Of a DNA stretch of 64,000 nucleotides, positions 34,618 through 43,838 are shown piece by piece. The stretch's first letter is position 1. Every line of letters begins with the position of its first letter. The translations under genes were made by a program, and so were the position numbers. The notes under the pieces are model-generated. The model saw only the letters and a program-made list of their open reading frames with translations, was not told the origin of the DNA and did not search any database. Source of the stretch: CATOSP01 sp965197545 (GTDB lineage: Bacteria; Chloroflexota; Dehalococcoidia; Lucifugimonadales; UBA3495); contig CBDANJ010000008.1 of assembly GCA_965197545.1 (NCBI GenBank), forward strand, positions 558,001-622,000. The letters are read 5' to 3'.

Positions 34618-36384
34618 ATGAGGCCAAATAAATCGGAATTTACCGCGTTTCTGTCGGCGAAAAAGAGTGGCGCATTAGCCCTGATTTTCGCTTTTGCGAT
34701 GCTGGCAGCGATGGCGTGCGGAGGCGCAGCCGCAACCCCGCAGGTAGTGGAAAAGATCGTCGAGAAAGAGGTTATCAAGGAAGTAGAAAAGGAAGTCGTC
34801 AAGGAGGTGGTGAAGGAAAAGATCGTGATCGCCACGGCTGTCCCCGGGATCGCCGCGCCTGAGATCCGCCGCGACCCCCTGGCCAAGACCGGCGGAGTGC
34901 TCAAGACCGGGGCCGGCTCCACCCCCGGCACCTGGGATGTCAACCAATCTCCAAGCTCCTCTGTGCTGAGCCCTGTAGGTCCCAGACTCGAAGGTGTAAT
35001 CAAGGTTAGTCCCTTCGACCGAGGGCTGACCATAGTTCCCGGCCTCGCCCACGCCTGGGAGGTCTCCGACGACGGACTGCTGATCACTTTCCATCTCCGG
35101 GATAACGCCAAGTTCCACGATGGTACATCGGTCACTCCCGATGACGTGGTAGCATCTTGGACCAGGATTCACGCCCCTCCCGAGGGTGTGCTTAGCTATC
35201 GGAAAGACTGGTTCAGCCGTATCGAGGAAGTAAAGGCGGTGGACGATCTGACCGTGGAGTTTGTGTTCAGAGAAACCTCGGCTGAGATTCTTCGATTCAT
35301 AGCTTCCGACTGGAACGCAGTGTTCCCCAAAGCGGTCTTGGAAGAGTACGACAACGACCTGGGGTCCTACGTAATGCATCCCGCTGCCGGGCCATTCCAA
35401 ATGGCCGAGCTTAAGGCCGGTGAGGTGATCCGTTACGAAAAGTTCCAGGACTACTGGAACGAGGGTCTGCCATACTTGGACGGCATCGAGATTCACTTGC
35501 TGGGATCCGGACGATTCGCCGCGTTTCTGGTCGGCCAGTTGGACACGGTCCAGGTGAACAATCCGGTGGACTACCAGTTGGCCCTTGACAAGGGGATTCA
35601 GGGCGAGAGGGCTGTGGTCCCCATAGCGCGCGCCATCTACTTCAATCTCAACGTCGAGCCCTTCGACGATGTGCGCGTCCGGCAAGCTATAGACCTGGTG
35701 ATCGACCGGGACGAGTTGGCGGCTGTCTCGGCGGACGTGACATACCCGGCTAAAGGGCAATGGGCGCCGCCGGGAAACGCATACGCGCTGTCGGACTCGG
35801 AACTCGGGAATCTCCCGGCATATAGCCCGGACCGGGAGGCCCGAGTCACCCAGGCGAAGGCCCTGCTGGCCGAAGCGGGCTATCCGGATGGTTTTACCGC
35901 TCATATGACCGTCGGCAGCCCCCAGAGCATCGTGGTCACGTCGGAATTTTTCCAGGCCGTGCTCAGAGACACCCTCAATATCAATTTGGAGCTCGAAACG
36001 CTGGACTGGTCCGTCTGGATCGCCAGGGCGAAAGAGCGCCAATTCAACATCACCGCCGGAGCACAGTTTACGACCTTGCACGATCCGTCGGACTTCATGA
36101 ACGTCTTCTGGCGTACCGGCGGAGCCCAAAACTGGAGCGGATGGTCTAGCCCGGAGTTCGACGCCATCATGGACCAGGTCGACACGGAACTCGACCCGGT
36201 GAAGCGCAAGGAATTGGTCTTACAGGCCTATAAAGTGTTGGACAAAGAGATGCCCCAGGTAACCGGCGCCTGGGGCGTGGATGGCCACATGTGGTGGCCC
36301 TACGTCAAGGGGTTCCCCAGCAGGGGCCCCACTCTGGGTAGGTATGTATACTTCGACCGCCAGACCCTTTGGCTTGACCGGTAA
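34618..36384 (+). CDS. ABC transporter substrate-binding lipoprotein (family 5, peptide/nickel type)
   Basis: A 588-residue extracytoplasmic solute-binding protein. A hydrophobic signal is followed by the lipobox AMAC with Cys34. A very charged linker of Glu/Lys/Val repeats occupies about 43-66, a trait common in Chloroflexota binding proteins. The mature part shows the SBP_bac_5 pattern (LAHAWEVSDDGLLITFHLRD, NAKFHDGTSVTPDDVVASW, and YFNLNVEPFDDVRVRQAIDL). It delivers peptides or other oligomeric organic molecules to the permeases encoded next. The real ligand is unknown. Confidence 0.95.
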   Translation: MRPNKSEFTAFLSAKKSGALALIFAFAMLAAMACGGAAATPQVVEKIVEKEVIKEVEKEVVKEVVKEKIVIATAVPGIAAPEIRRDPLAKTGGVLKTGAGSTPGTWDVNQSPSSSVLSPVGPRLEGVIKVSPFDRGLTIVPGLAHAWEVSDDGLLITFHLRDNAKFHDGTSVTPDDVVASWTRIHAPPEGVLSYRKDWFSRIEEVKAVDDLTVEFVFRETSAEILRFIASDWNAVFPKAVLEEYDNDLGSYVMHPAAGPFQMAELKAGEVIRYEKFQDYWNEGLPYLDGIEIHLLGSGRFAAFLVGQLDTVQVNNPVDYQLALDKGIQGERAVVPIARAIYFNLNVEPFDDVRVRQAIDLVIDRDELAAVSADVTYPAKGQWAPPGNAYALSDSELGNLPAYSPDREARVTQAKALLAEAGYPDGFTAHMTVGSPQSIVVTSEFFQAVLRDTLNINLELETLDWSVWIARAKERQFNITAGAQFTTLHDPSDFMNVFWRTGGAQNWSGWSSPEFDAIMDQVDTELDPVKRKELVLQAYKVLDKEMPQVTGAWGVDGHMWWPYVKGFPSRGPTLGRYVYFDRQTLWLDR

Positions 36385-36420
36385 CACCGGGCGGGCGAAG
36401 GGAAGGAAGCCTCTGATTCC

Positions 36421-37329
36421 ATGATGGACCAACCTACGGATGCGTTAGCGGGACTAGCCGGCGGAATTCGCTCTGGCGGTACCGCGTTCGGCGGCGTGAT
36501 CTTTAGGTTCGTCAAGCGGTACCCCGTGGGCGGGGCGATGGGTGCGGTAATCGCACTGCTGTTTTTCATCGCGATTGCTGCGCCGCTGTTCTCTCCTTAC
36601 GACCCCATCCAGATTAAGGTTTTGGACGCCCGGACGGGCCCTTCGTCACAGCACCTAATAGGCACCGACTATATGGGGAGAGACCTCTTGAGCCGCATCA
36701 TCTACGGCGCCCGAGTCTCCCTCTTCGTCTCGGTAACGGTGGTCTTAATGAGCACCGTACTGGCAATGGCTTTGGGAGTGGCCAGCGGTTACATAGGGGG
36801 CCGGTTCGACATGATAACCCAGAGAGTGTTGGAAGTGCTCCTCGCGTTCCCTGGGTTGGTGCTCGCCCTGGCCCTGCTCACGGCCATGGGAGCCGGCGTC
36901 ATTCCGATACTTATAGCATTGACCGTGGTGCGGATCCCGGCTACGACCCGCGTGACCAGGTCGGTCGCCCTGGCAGTCAAAGAATACCCATACGTCGAAG
37001 CCGCGCGAGCCATCGGCGCATCCCACACGCGGATCATGTTCCGCCACGTTGCGCCTCAAACTGTCGCTCCGGTGCTGGTGTTGGCAACGGCGTCGTTGGG
37101 GACCGTGATCATCGCGGAAGCAAGCCTGGGGTTCCTGGGGCTGGGCATCCCGCCTCCGACTCCCACCTGGGGCAACCTGTTGGGCGGCGTGGTAACAGCC
37201 ACCTTCAAGCCACTGTGGTGGCTGGTGGTCTTCCCCGGTATCGCCATCGTGATCACTGTGCTCGCATTTAACCTGCTGGGGGATAGCGTACGCGATGCCG
37301 TTGACCCCAGGCTGCGCGGGACGACGTAG
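36421..37329 (+). CDS. ABC transporter permease (DppC/OppC-like)
   Basis: A 302-residue inner-membrane permease with six spans. A cytoplasmic N-terminus and the DPIQIKVLDARTGPSSQHLI/GTDYMGRDLLSRIIYGARVS segment are typical of DppC. The EAA loop is seen as YVEAARAIGASHTRIMFRHV, the site that docks the ATPase. It follows the binding protein after 36 bases and precedes the second permease by 3 bases. The gene order is unusual in that no ATPase gene follows. Confidence 0.93.
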   Translation: MMDQPTDALAGLAGGIRSGGTAFGGVIFRFVKRYPVGGAMGAVIALLFFIAIAAPLFSPYDPIQIKVLDARTGPSSQHLIGTDYMGRDLLSRIIYGARVSLFVSVTVVLMSTVLAMALGVASGYIGGRFDMITQRVLEVLLAFPGLVLALALLTAMGAGVIPILIALTVVRIPATTRVTRSVALAVKEYPYVEAARAIGASHTRIMFRHVAPQTVAPVLVLATASLGTVIIAEASLGFLGLGIPPPTPTWGNLLGGVVTATFKPLWWLVVFPGIAIVITVLAFNLLGDSVRDAVDPRLRGTT

Positions 37330-37332
37330 GCC

Positions 37333-38289
37333 GTGCATAGGTATCTCAGCCGCAGGCTAATCTACGCCATCCCGACCGTGTTGGGTACGACTGCATTGGT
37401 GTTCGTGGCCATGCGCATCATGCCCGGCGATATGCTGGCCGCGATGCTTGGTGAAGAGGGCGCCGGCCTCCTTTCCGAGGCCGACCGCCAGATCATGCTT
37501 GCCAAGTTGGGCCTGGACAGGCCAATCCACGTCCAATTCTTCGTGTGGCTCTGGGATATTGTTAGACTCGACTTTGGCGAGTCCTTCTTCAAAGGGTACC
37601 CGAACGCGGAATTACTTGCCAACCGAGGACCGATTACGGCTCAAATCGCGATTATGTCCGTGGCCTTCTCCTGGGTGGTCGGCATTCCGGTGGGCGTCCT
37701 GGCCGCTTTAAAACGGAACTCCACCCTGGACTACTTGGCCAGGTTTTCCACGATATTGTTCCTGGCGACACCCAACTTTTGGTTGGCCAGCCTCGTGGTA
37801 TTGGCCTATGTGCTGGTGTTCAACTGGATGCCTCCCATGGGAGTTGTCATGCCCTGGGAGGACCCGTGGCAGAACCTTCAGATAACCATAATGCCCGCCA
37901 TCGTCTTGGGGTCCTCGGCTTCCGCAACCATTGCCCGGTTGACCCGCTCGATGCTCCTGGAAGTTATCCGGGAGGACTACGTCCGCACCGCTCGGGCCAA
38001 GGGATTGGGAGAATCAACGGTGGTTGTAGTCCACGCTCTGCGAAACGCGCTGTTGCCGGTAATTACCCTCTCCGGCCTACTCATGGGGAGCCTGTTGGGG
38101 GGCTCGGTCGTGGTGGAGGTGGCCTTCAATGTACCTGGCCTTGGAGCGACGATGATCGCCGCTATCAGGGAACGCGACTTTCTACTGGTCCAAAACCTGG
38201 TCCTGATCTATGCGTTCGTCTTTATGTTCGCCAACCTGGTGGTGGACATGTCCTACGCATGGATCGACCCACGTATTCACTACGAGTAG
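37333..38289 (+). CDS. ABC transporter permease (DppB/OppB-like)
   Basis: A 318-residue permease from GTG 37333. It begins with the DppB-type MHRYLSRRLIYAIPTVLGTT and has RPIHVQFFVWLWDIVRLDFG, a typical periplasmic-facing segment, and the EAA loop REDYVRTARAKGLGESTVVV. Six spans are predicted by eye. It pairs with the DppC-like protein to form the channel. The two ATPases normally encoded after it are missing from this locus, so they must come from another operon. Confidence 0.93.
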   Translation: MHRYLSRRLIYAIPTVLGTTALVFVAMRIMPGDMLAAMLGEEGAGLLSEADRQIMLAKLGLDRPIHVQFFVWLWDIVRLDFGESFFKGYPNAELLANRGPITAQIAIMSVAFSWVVGIPVGVLAALKRNSTLDYLARFSTILFLATPNFWLASLVVLAYVLVFNWMPPMGVVMPWEDPWQNLQITIMPAIVLGSSASATIARLTRSMLLEVIREDYVRTARAKGLGESTVVVVHALRNALLPVITLSGLLMGSLLGGSVVVEVAFNVPGLGATMIAAIRERDFLLVQNLVLIYAFVFMFANLVVDMSYAWIDPRIHYE

Positions 38290-38325
38290 CCGGCCTCACC
38301 CGTTCTAAGGCCGACCTGTCTCACG

Positions 38326-38354
38326 TTGCCTACCCCATCCCGGTGGAGTAAGAT
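38326..38354 (+). promoter_or_regulatory. Candidate promoter of the oxidoreductase operon
   Basis: TTGCCT at 38326-38331 and TAAGAT at 38349-38354 with a 17-base spacer lie 50 bases before the gamma-delta subunit start. The match is moderate; if real, the oxidoreductase genes can be expressed apart from the importer. Confidence 0.4.
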
Positions 38355-38403
38355 GGTGCCTGCCGCCACAAGAGCATGATCCAGGCTGCGGGAGTGTTTC
38401 CAG

Positions 38404-39450
38404 ATGCCCGATGTTAAAGAGTTGAACCTGCTTTGCATGTCCGGTCAGGGTTCGGTGCAGGCGGGAGAGGCATTGGCCAAGCTGCACGCCGACCAGGGCG
38501 CGTTCGTTTCGGTGAACGTGTACCCCGGCACCAGGGCCCGCAGCGCCCCGGTCATCAACTACATCAAGGTGTCCGACGCCCCCGGACTGGCCAGTTGCGC
38601 CAATTACCACCCTACGGAGGTGGTCGTTTTTCAAGAAGAATTGCTCCTAACCGCCAAGGAAAACACCCATGAACTGGTGGCCGACGCCATCGGGCGGTTG
38701 AAGCAGGGTATTCTCCTTGTCAACTCGCCCAAAGCGCCGAATGAAATCGACCTTCCCTACGCCCTGGACGGTGTTGTGGCCACGGTTGACGCCACCGGCA
38801 TCGCCGAACGGCTATTGGGCCGGAACCCGCCACCAGTTGGACTTACTCTCTTGGGCGCTTACTGCCGGATTACCGACAGTATCGGACTTGAAGAGCTGTC
38901 CGAAGTGATCCGGGAGCAGTTCCCTGGCCGGGTCGGTGAGGCCAATGTTCAGGCAGCCCGCGAGGCTTATGAGCAGGTCCAAGTAACCGGCGTGAAGTTT
39001 GAATCGGACAATCAACCGTCGCATCTACAGCGGGCGGCTGTCGAGTCCTTGCCCCAGTATTACCAGTTCGACCGCTACGACGAGCTTCCGGGTTACCGGC
39101 GGGGAAGCCCCTGGGTCTGGCGGGACAAGATACCCGTCTGCGAAGACGCAAGCTGCACCTGCGTCGGCTCCTGCATCAGCGAGATCGTCTGCCCCGATGG
39201 AACCGGCTTCATAGTGCGCAAGGACATGCCCCATCAGGGCTACCGCATCGACCTGGACTACTGCCGGGGATGCGGACTGTGCGCCCAGGTGTGCGTTGGC
39301 TCGGCCCTTACGATGGTCGACGAAGACCAGGTGAAGAAAATCAATCCCCAGTACCAGCAAATCACCGTGGAACCCCACCTCAAAGAGGTGGCGGCCCGCC
39401 CCCGGTTCCGGCCGGTTGCCGGGTCCACGCCAGAGTCCAATCAGGAGTAA
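38404..39450 (+). CDS. 2-oxoacid:ferredoxin oxidoreductase, fused gamma and delta subunits
   Basis: A 348-residue fusion. Residues about 1-185 are the gamma subunit (MSGQGSVQAGEALAKLHADQ, VNVYPGTRARSAPVINYIKV, VVFQEELLLT). Residues about 225-330 are a ferredoxin-like delta region. One cluster motif is normal in spacing (CRGCGLCAQVCVGSAL) but has Val where Pro usually follows the fourth Cys. The other, CEDASCTCVGSCISEIVC, departs from CxxCxxCxxxCP. The subunit passes electrons from the thiamine site to ferredoxin. The following alpha gene starts five bases after the stop, so the two are coupled. Confidence 0.85.
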   Translation: MPDVKELNLLCMSGQGSVQAGEALAKLHADQGAFVSVNVYPGTRARSAPVINYIKVSDAPGLASCANYHPTEVVVFQEELLLTAKENTHELVADAIGRLKQGILLVNSPKAPNEIDLPYALDGVVATVDATGIAERLLGRNPPPVGLTLLGAYCRITDSIGLEELSEVIREQFPGRVGEANVQAAREAYEQVQVTGVKFESDNQPSHLQRAAVESLPQYYQFDRYDELPGYRRGSPWVWRDKIPVCEDASCTCVGSCISEIVCPDGTGFIVRKDMPHQGYRIDLDYCRGCGLCAQVCVGSALTMVDEDQVKKINPQYQQITVEPHLKEVAARPRFRPVAGSTPESNQE

Positions 39451-39454
39451 CGAA

Positions 39455-40711
39455 TTGACCTCAAGGTCCGCGCAAAGGCGCGAAGCTCTCACTGGCAACA
39501 AGGCCGCAGCCCGCGCGCTAATGCTGGCCCGCATTCAGGTCCTTTGCTACTTTCCCATCGGCCCTTCCGATGAGGTGGGAGAGGAGATTTCCCGGTCAAT
39601 TCAGCGGGGCGCCCTCGACGCCAAGCTTATCGAGTTGGAACACGAGCGCAGCGTAATGAACGCCCAGATCACCGCCACTCAATCGGGCGTGCGCTGCTCC
39701 TTTGCCACCAACTCCGAGGGCCTGCTGATCGCGGCGCAACAGCTTATCTTCGCGTCCTACGCCCGCATCCCCATCGTCGTGGTAGTAGCTCACCGGGCCC
39801 TGGAACCACCGGCGGTGGTCCGCACCGATGACCAGGACACCATCATGTACCGGGACATTCACTGGCTCCACTATCACTGCGAGAACGCCCAGGACGTGAT
39901 GGACACGGTGATCCAGGCCTATAAGGTCAGTGAAGACCCATCGGTCCTGCTGCCGGCCTTCGTCACCTACGACGGTTGGGAAGTATCCCACAATAGCTAC
40001 CCGATGCAGATTCCAACCCAGGAAGCCATCGACGGCTTCCTGCCGCCGCTGGAACTGCCTTCGGAAGTCGACTTCATCAAGAATCTGGACTTCGCCGCCT
40101 ACTATGGCGGGAACCGCATGAGCGGCTACGGTTATATCGACGTTGACCGGGAATACATGGAACGGCGGTACCAGTTGGACAACGCTCTGAACGTGACCGC
40201 CAAAGACGTCATCAAGGGCGTCCACCAGGAATACGTGGACGCCGTGGGCAGGGGCTACGGCGGCCTCATCGAGACCTACCGAATGGACGGCTCCGAGGTG
40301 GCGGTGATTGCCATGGGTTCGCTGGCCGCCACTTCCCGGTTCGCGGTGGACCAGCTTAGGGACCAGGGAAAGGCCGTCGGACTGGTCAAGATTCACACCT
40401 TCCGCCCCTTCCCCGCCGAGGACCTCATCGAAGCCCTGAAGAATGTGAAAGCGGCGGTAGTCCTGGACCGGAACACCGTCGCAGCCGTGTACAACGACTT
40501 GCGCAGCAGCCTGTTCGGAGAGAACAACCCGCCTTTGGTCCTTGGCCGCACCGTTGGCCTGGGAGGCCGCGACGTCACCTATTACGACGTGATGTACATG
40601 GCCGAGGAAGCCCTGAAGGCCGCCGGGGCCGGGCGGGCCGAGGAGCAGCACCGTTGGCACTTCGACGTCATCGAAGACCAGGGTATGCTGGAGAGGATGC
40701 TGCGCGGCTAG
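39455..40711 (+). CDS. 2-oxoacid:ferredoxin oxidoreductase alpha subunit
   Basis: About 418 residues from TTG 39455, chosen because AGGAG lies upstream and because REALTGNKAAARALMLARIQ matches the conserved N-terminus of alpha subunits. Family segments include CYFPIGPSDEVGEEISRSIQ, the pyrimidine-binding region, GVRCSFATNSEGLLIAAQQL, and domain II (GSEVAVIAMGSLAATSRFAV, VKIHTFRPFP). Together with the beta subunit it oxidatively decarboxylates a 2-oxo acid and forms an acyl-CoA. The specificity (pyruvate, branched, aryl) is not decidable by eye; a nearby acyl-CoA synthetase fits organic-acid use. Confidence 0.9.
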   Translation: MTSRSAQRREALTGNKAAARALMLARIQVLCYFPIGPSDEVGEEISRSIQRGALDAKLIELEHERSVMNAQITATQSGVRCSFATNSEGLLIAAQQLIFASYARIPIVVVVAHRALEPPAVVRTDDQDTIMYRDIHWLHYHCENAQDVMDTVIQAYKVSEDPSVLLPAFVTYDGWEVSHNSYPMQIPTQEAIDGFLPPLELPSEVDFIKNLDFAAYYGGNRMSGYGYIDVDREYMERRYQLDNALNVTAKDVIKGVHQEYVDAVGRGYGGLIETYRMDGSEVAVIAMGSLAATSRFAVDQLRDQGKAVGLVKIHTFRPFPAEDLIEALKNVKAAVVLDRNTVAAVYNDLRSSLFGENNPPLVLGRTVGLGGRDVTYYDVMYMAEEALKAAGAGRAEEQHRWHFDVIEDQGMLERMLRG

Positions 40712-40747
40712 GGTGTAGGGTAGTGTCTCACCGGGTCTTGACAATGA

Positions 40748-41149
40748 ATGGTATGGACAAATTGGAGTGTAGAACGGAGCATAAAGAACCTTTACTTCGC
40801 CTTGTTCATCGTTCAGTCCACAATCGGCATAGGATTAGTGGCTTGGAGAGCGACCCTTCAGAATAAAAGCCCGTTGGAAACTGCGATCACGGCATGGCAG
40901 GAATCCGCGACAATTATCGCCGCTTCCGCCGGGACCGCCATCATTATCACCGAGTTAGGGAGATTTATCATGGTGTTGGCAAGAAGCCTGGAAGAATGGC
41001 TTGAGAAGAGGCGTGAGAAGCGTCGCGCCGAAGATCGCGCGGAGGGCCGCGCGGAAGAGCGAGCACAATGGGAAGCATGGAATAACCGCCGCATCGCAGC
41101 CGGGAAAGACAATAAACCCTTCGACGAACCGCCTCCGAGCGTTGCGTAA
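40748..41149 (+). CDS. Small membrane protein of unknown function inside the oxidoreductase operon
   Basis: A 133-residue protein with two hydrophobic segments (LYFALFIVQSTIGIGLVAW near 15-33 and ESATIIAASAGTAIIITELG near 51-70). A strongly charged helix follows, rich in Arg, Glu and Ala (KRREKRRAEDRAEGRAEER), and a Pro-rich end. I do not recognise a family. It lies between the alpha and beta subunit genes with no strong ribosome site. It could anchor the enzyme to the membrane, but a chance insertion of an unrelated gene is equally possible. Confidence 0.6.
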   Translation: MVWTNWSVERSIKNLYFALFIVQSTIGIGLVAWRATLQNKSPLETAITAWQESATIIAASAGTAIIITELGRFIMVLARSLEEWLEKRREKRRAEDRAEGRAEERAQWEAWNNRRIAAGKDNKPFDEPPPSVA

Positions 41150-41169
41150 AGAGACAGCAGGAGAAAATC

Positions 41170-42033
41170 ATGCCTATCAAGATGGTGATGGAGACCGAGG
41201 AACAGCGCGTTCACATGAACATCACCGCCAACCAATGCCCCGGCTGCCCGGAAAACCTGGCAACCCGCTTGGTGATGCAGACCGTGTTCGACCACCTTAA
41301 GGACGACGACCCCATAATCTTCGGACAGGGTTGCGGCATCGGCCGGGATTTCCTCCAACGCAGCGGGCTTGGAACCCACGACAGCGGCATCGTCGGCATG
41401 TTGACCGCAATGGAAATCAGGGGCATCGACCGTCCCATCGTGGTCATCGACGGCGATGGCCAAATCGACCTGGGGTTGGAGGACCTGGCGACCGCCTTCC
41501 AGCAAGGTTACAAGTACCTCCACGTGGTATGCGACAACCAGGCCCACGCCGCCAGCGGCAGTCACGCCACCGGCTCCACTCAGCCGATGGCCCGCACCGG
41601 CGTCCGGCCCTCTGGTAAGCTGCGGCACCCCAAACATTTCCCGCTCATGCTCATGTACAGCGGGGCGGAATACGTAGCCACCGCGTCGACCTCCCACCCG
41701 CAGGACCTGGACCGAAAGGTAAAAGCCGGTCTTGCCCGCCTTCCCGCCTTCATCCAAATCCTCACCCCCTGCAACCCATCCTGGGGTTACGACGACGACC
41801 AGGGCATCGAGGTCTCCCGGCTGGCGGTCAACAGCGGCATGTGGCCCCTGTACGAATGGAAAGACGGCGTGTTCCGCAGGCAGCGCATTCCCCGGAAGGC
41901 CACTGTGAAGGAATACGTGTCCTCCCAGAGGCGCTACGCTCACATGACCGACGAAGACATTGGCCAGTTGGAAGGCTACGTGCAAGACGTGGACGACATG
42001 CTGGCCGGTCTGGAACGGGGCTCCGCGTCCTAA
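41170..42033 (+). CDS. 2-oxoacid:ferredoxin oxidoreductase beta subunit (thiamine diphosphate)
   Basis: A 287-residue beta subunit. The thiamine diphosphate motif starts at GDG (95-97) and extends through QIDLGLEDLATAFQQGYKYL to Asn123. Cysteines suitable for the proximal 4Fe-4S cluster are Cys23 and Cys26 (NQCPGCPENL), Cys55 (GQGCGIG) and one in LTPCNPSWG, as in pyruvate:ferredoxin oxidoreductases. It forms the active site with the alpha subunit. A short gap with AGGAG separates it from the small membrane protein, and the acyl-CoA synthetase follows 22 bases later. Confidence 0.92.
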   Translation: MPIKMVMETEEQRVHMNITANQCPGCPENLATRLVMQTVFDHLKDDDPIIFGQGCGIGRDFLQRSGLGTHDSGIVGMLTAMEIRGIDRPIVVIDGDGQIDLGLEDLATAFQQGYKYLHVVCDNQAHAASGSHATGSTQPMARTGVRPSGKLRHPKHFPLMLMYSGAEYVATASTSHPQDLDRKVKAGLARLPAFIQILTPCNPSWGYDDDQGIEVSRLAVNSGMWPLYEWKDGVFRRQRIPRKATVKEYVSSQRRYAHMTDEDIGQLEGYVQDVDDMLAGLERGSAS

Positions 42034-42055
42034 CACCCTCGACCGGAGAACGTGA

Positions 42056-43681
42056 ATGGGGCGCAACTGGCTGAAACATTACCCTGAAGGGGCCCAGGCG
42101 ACGGCGGCCTACCCCCGCATACCCCTGTTCCGCTTTTTGCAGGACTCCGCTTCCTGTTACCCTTCCCGGCCCGCGATTATCTACTTCGACGGCGAGTCGG
42201 GGAGCGAGTTGTCCCGAACCAACTACGAGGAACTGGACTCGGCTTCGAGCAAGTTTGCCGCGGGGCTGGCCGCCCTTGGCGTAAGCAAGGGAGACCGCGT
42301 AGCCTACTTCCTCCAGAACTGCCCGGAATTGGTAACCATCTTCTTTGGCATTCAAAAGTCCGGGGCTGTGGCCGTCCCCTGCAACCCCATGTACCAGTCC
42401 CACGAGCTAGCTCACCAACTGTCCGACTCCGGAGCAAAGGCCGTAATCTGCGAACCGGACCTTTACCCTGGAGTCAAGCAAGTCCTGGCGGAAACGGCGG
42501 TCCAACATGTTATCGTGACCGGAGATTCCGCTGGCCCGGGCACACTTTCTGTTGACAGTGTCATGGCCAAGGGTACGGAGACCGTCCTCCATTCCGCCGA
42601 GATTGACCCGGCCTCGGACTTGGCCCTTCTCCCATACACCGGCGGCACCACGGGAGTCCCCAAAGCGGCCATGCTGACCCACCAGAACCTGGTGACCAAC
42701 ACCGTTCAGTTCAAGGACTGGTTTGCGTACCAGGACGGAGACGAGGTTTTCATTACCGTCCTGCCCCTTTTCCACATCGGGGGTATCGCCGGCGCGATGA
42801 ACGTCCCCATAGCAGCCGGCGGCACGATAGTGTTGTTCCGCCGCTTCCACCCCCGGGGAGTCCTCCAAGCAATACAGAAGTATGGGGCAACCCGTTTCCT
42901 GGGAGTCCCCACGATGTACATCGCGATCATGGGGCAGGAGGACGCCAAAGACTTCGACCTTTCTTCTCTGCGGCCCAGCCGCACGAGCGCAGCTCCGCTA
43001 CCCGCAGCGGTCAAAGAGGCTTTCGACCATCTCGTGGGCCGCGAGGTGCTCATCGAAGGCTACGGCTTGACCGAGACTTCGCCCCTCACCCACGCTAACC
43101 CCGTCCACCGCGCAAGGGCAGGTTCCATCGGGGTCCCCCTGCCCGATACCGACGCCATAATTGTGGACGAGGACGAAGGGACGACCGAGCTGCCCGTTGG
43201 CGAGATTGGGGAATTGTTGGTCCGGGGTCCCCAGGTCATGCGGGGCTATTGGCAGCGGCCGGACGAGACGGAAAACGTCATGCGCGACGGCTGGCTCTAC
43301 ACCGGCGACCTGGCCCGCATGGATGAAGAAGGCTACTTCTACATCGTCGACCGCAAGAAGGACGTGATAAACGCCGCGGGGTTCAAGGTCTGGCCCCGGG
43401 AGGTTGAAGACGTCCTGTATCAACACCCCATGATCACCAGCGCCGCCGTGACCGGAATCGCGGATAGCTACCGTGGCGAGACCGTAAAGGCGGTGGTGGT
43501 GTTGAAGAACGGCCACGGCTTCGGCGGCGACTCGGAAGCCCAAGAAGACATCACAGCTTTCTGCCGCCAGAACCTGGCCGCCTACAAGGTGCCGCGAATT
43601 CTGGAGTTCCGGGACCAGCTTCCCTTGAGCGCCGCAGGCAAGGTCCTCCGCCGCGTAATCCGCGACGAAGCCAACGGCTAA
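42056..43681 (+). CDS. AMP-forming acyl-CoA synthetase/ligase
   Basis: A 541-residue member of the ANL superfamily. The P-loop-like motif YTGGTTGVPKAAMLTH is near residue 197, the A5-type motif EGYGLTETSPL near 340, and DGWLYTGDLARMDEEGYFYI with DRKKDVINAAGFKVWPREVE follow in order. The catalytic Lys lies in SAAGKVLRRVIR near the C-terminus. It activates a carboxylic acid as acyl-AMP and then acyl-CoA. The oxidoreductase neighbours suggest it handles a medium-chain or aromatic acid. A GGAGA site lies ten bases before the ATG. Confidence 0.93.
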   Translation: MGRNWLKHYPEGAQATAAYPRIPLFRFLQDSASCYPSRPAIIYFDGESGSELSRTNYEELDSASSKFAAGLAALGVSKGDRVAYFLQNCPELVTIFFGIQKSGAVAVPCNPMYQSHELAHQLSDSGAKAVICEPDLYPGVKQVLAETAVQHVIVTGDSAGPGTLSVDSVMAKGTETVLHSAEIDPASDLALLPYTGGTTGVPKAAMLTHQNLVTNTVQFKDWFAYQDGDEVFITVLPLFHIGGIAGAMNVPIAAGGTIVLFRRFHPRGVLQAIQKYGATRFLGVPTMYIAIMGQEDAKDFDLSSLRPSRTSAAPLPAAVKEAFDHLVGREVLIEGYGLTETSPLTHANPVHRARAGSIGVPLPDTDAIIVDEDEGTTELPVGEIGELLVRGPQVMRGYWQRPDETENVMRDGWLYTGDLARMDEEGYFYIVDRKKDVINAAGFKVWPREVEDVLYQHPMITSAAVTGIADSYRGETVKAVVVLKNGHGFGGDSEAQEDITAFCRQNLAAYKVPRILEFRDQLPLSAAGKVLRRVIRDEANG

Positions 43682-43838
43682 CCGGCCACTGACGTTACGA
43701 AAGTCCCATCTCGCAAAAGCGGGGTTTGGGATAGGGTTTTCACTCACGGGCCCGGCCTTTTCCACGCCTGGTCTACGCTTGACGCCGCATCAAAATCCCA
43801 TCAAGCTGTAGGCATCTTGACTATTACAGGAGTGAGTT

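Noticed and set aside
34675..36129. A 484-codon open frame on the minus strand
   Set aside because: It lies fully opposite the substrate-binding protein, which has a lipobox and family motifs; the minus translation shows no recognisable pattern.
39596..40744. A 382-codon open frame on the minus strand
   Set aside because: It is antisense to the oxidoreductase alpha subunit and has His/Val-rich shadow composition.
40858..42066. A 402-codon open frame on the minus strand
   Set aside because: It is antisense to the small membrane protein and the thiamine-binding beta subunit, whose motifs are unambiguous.
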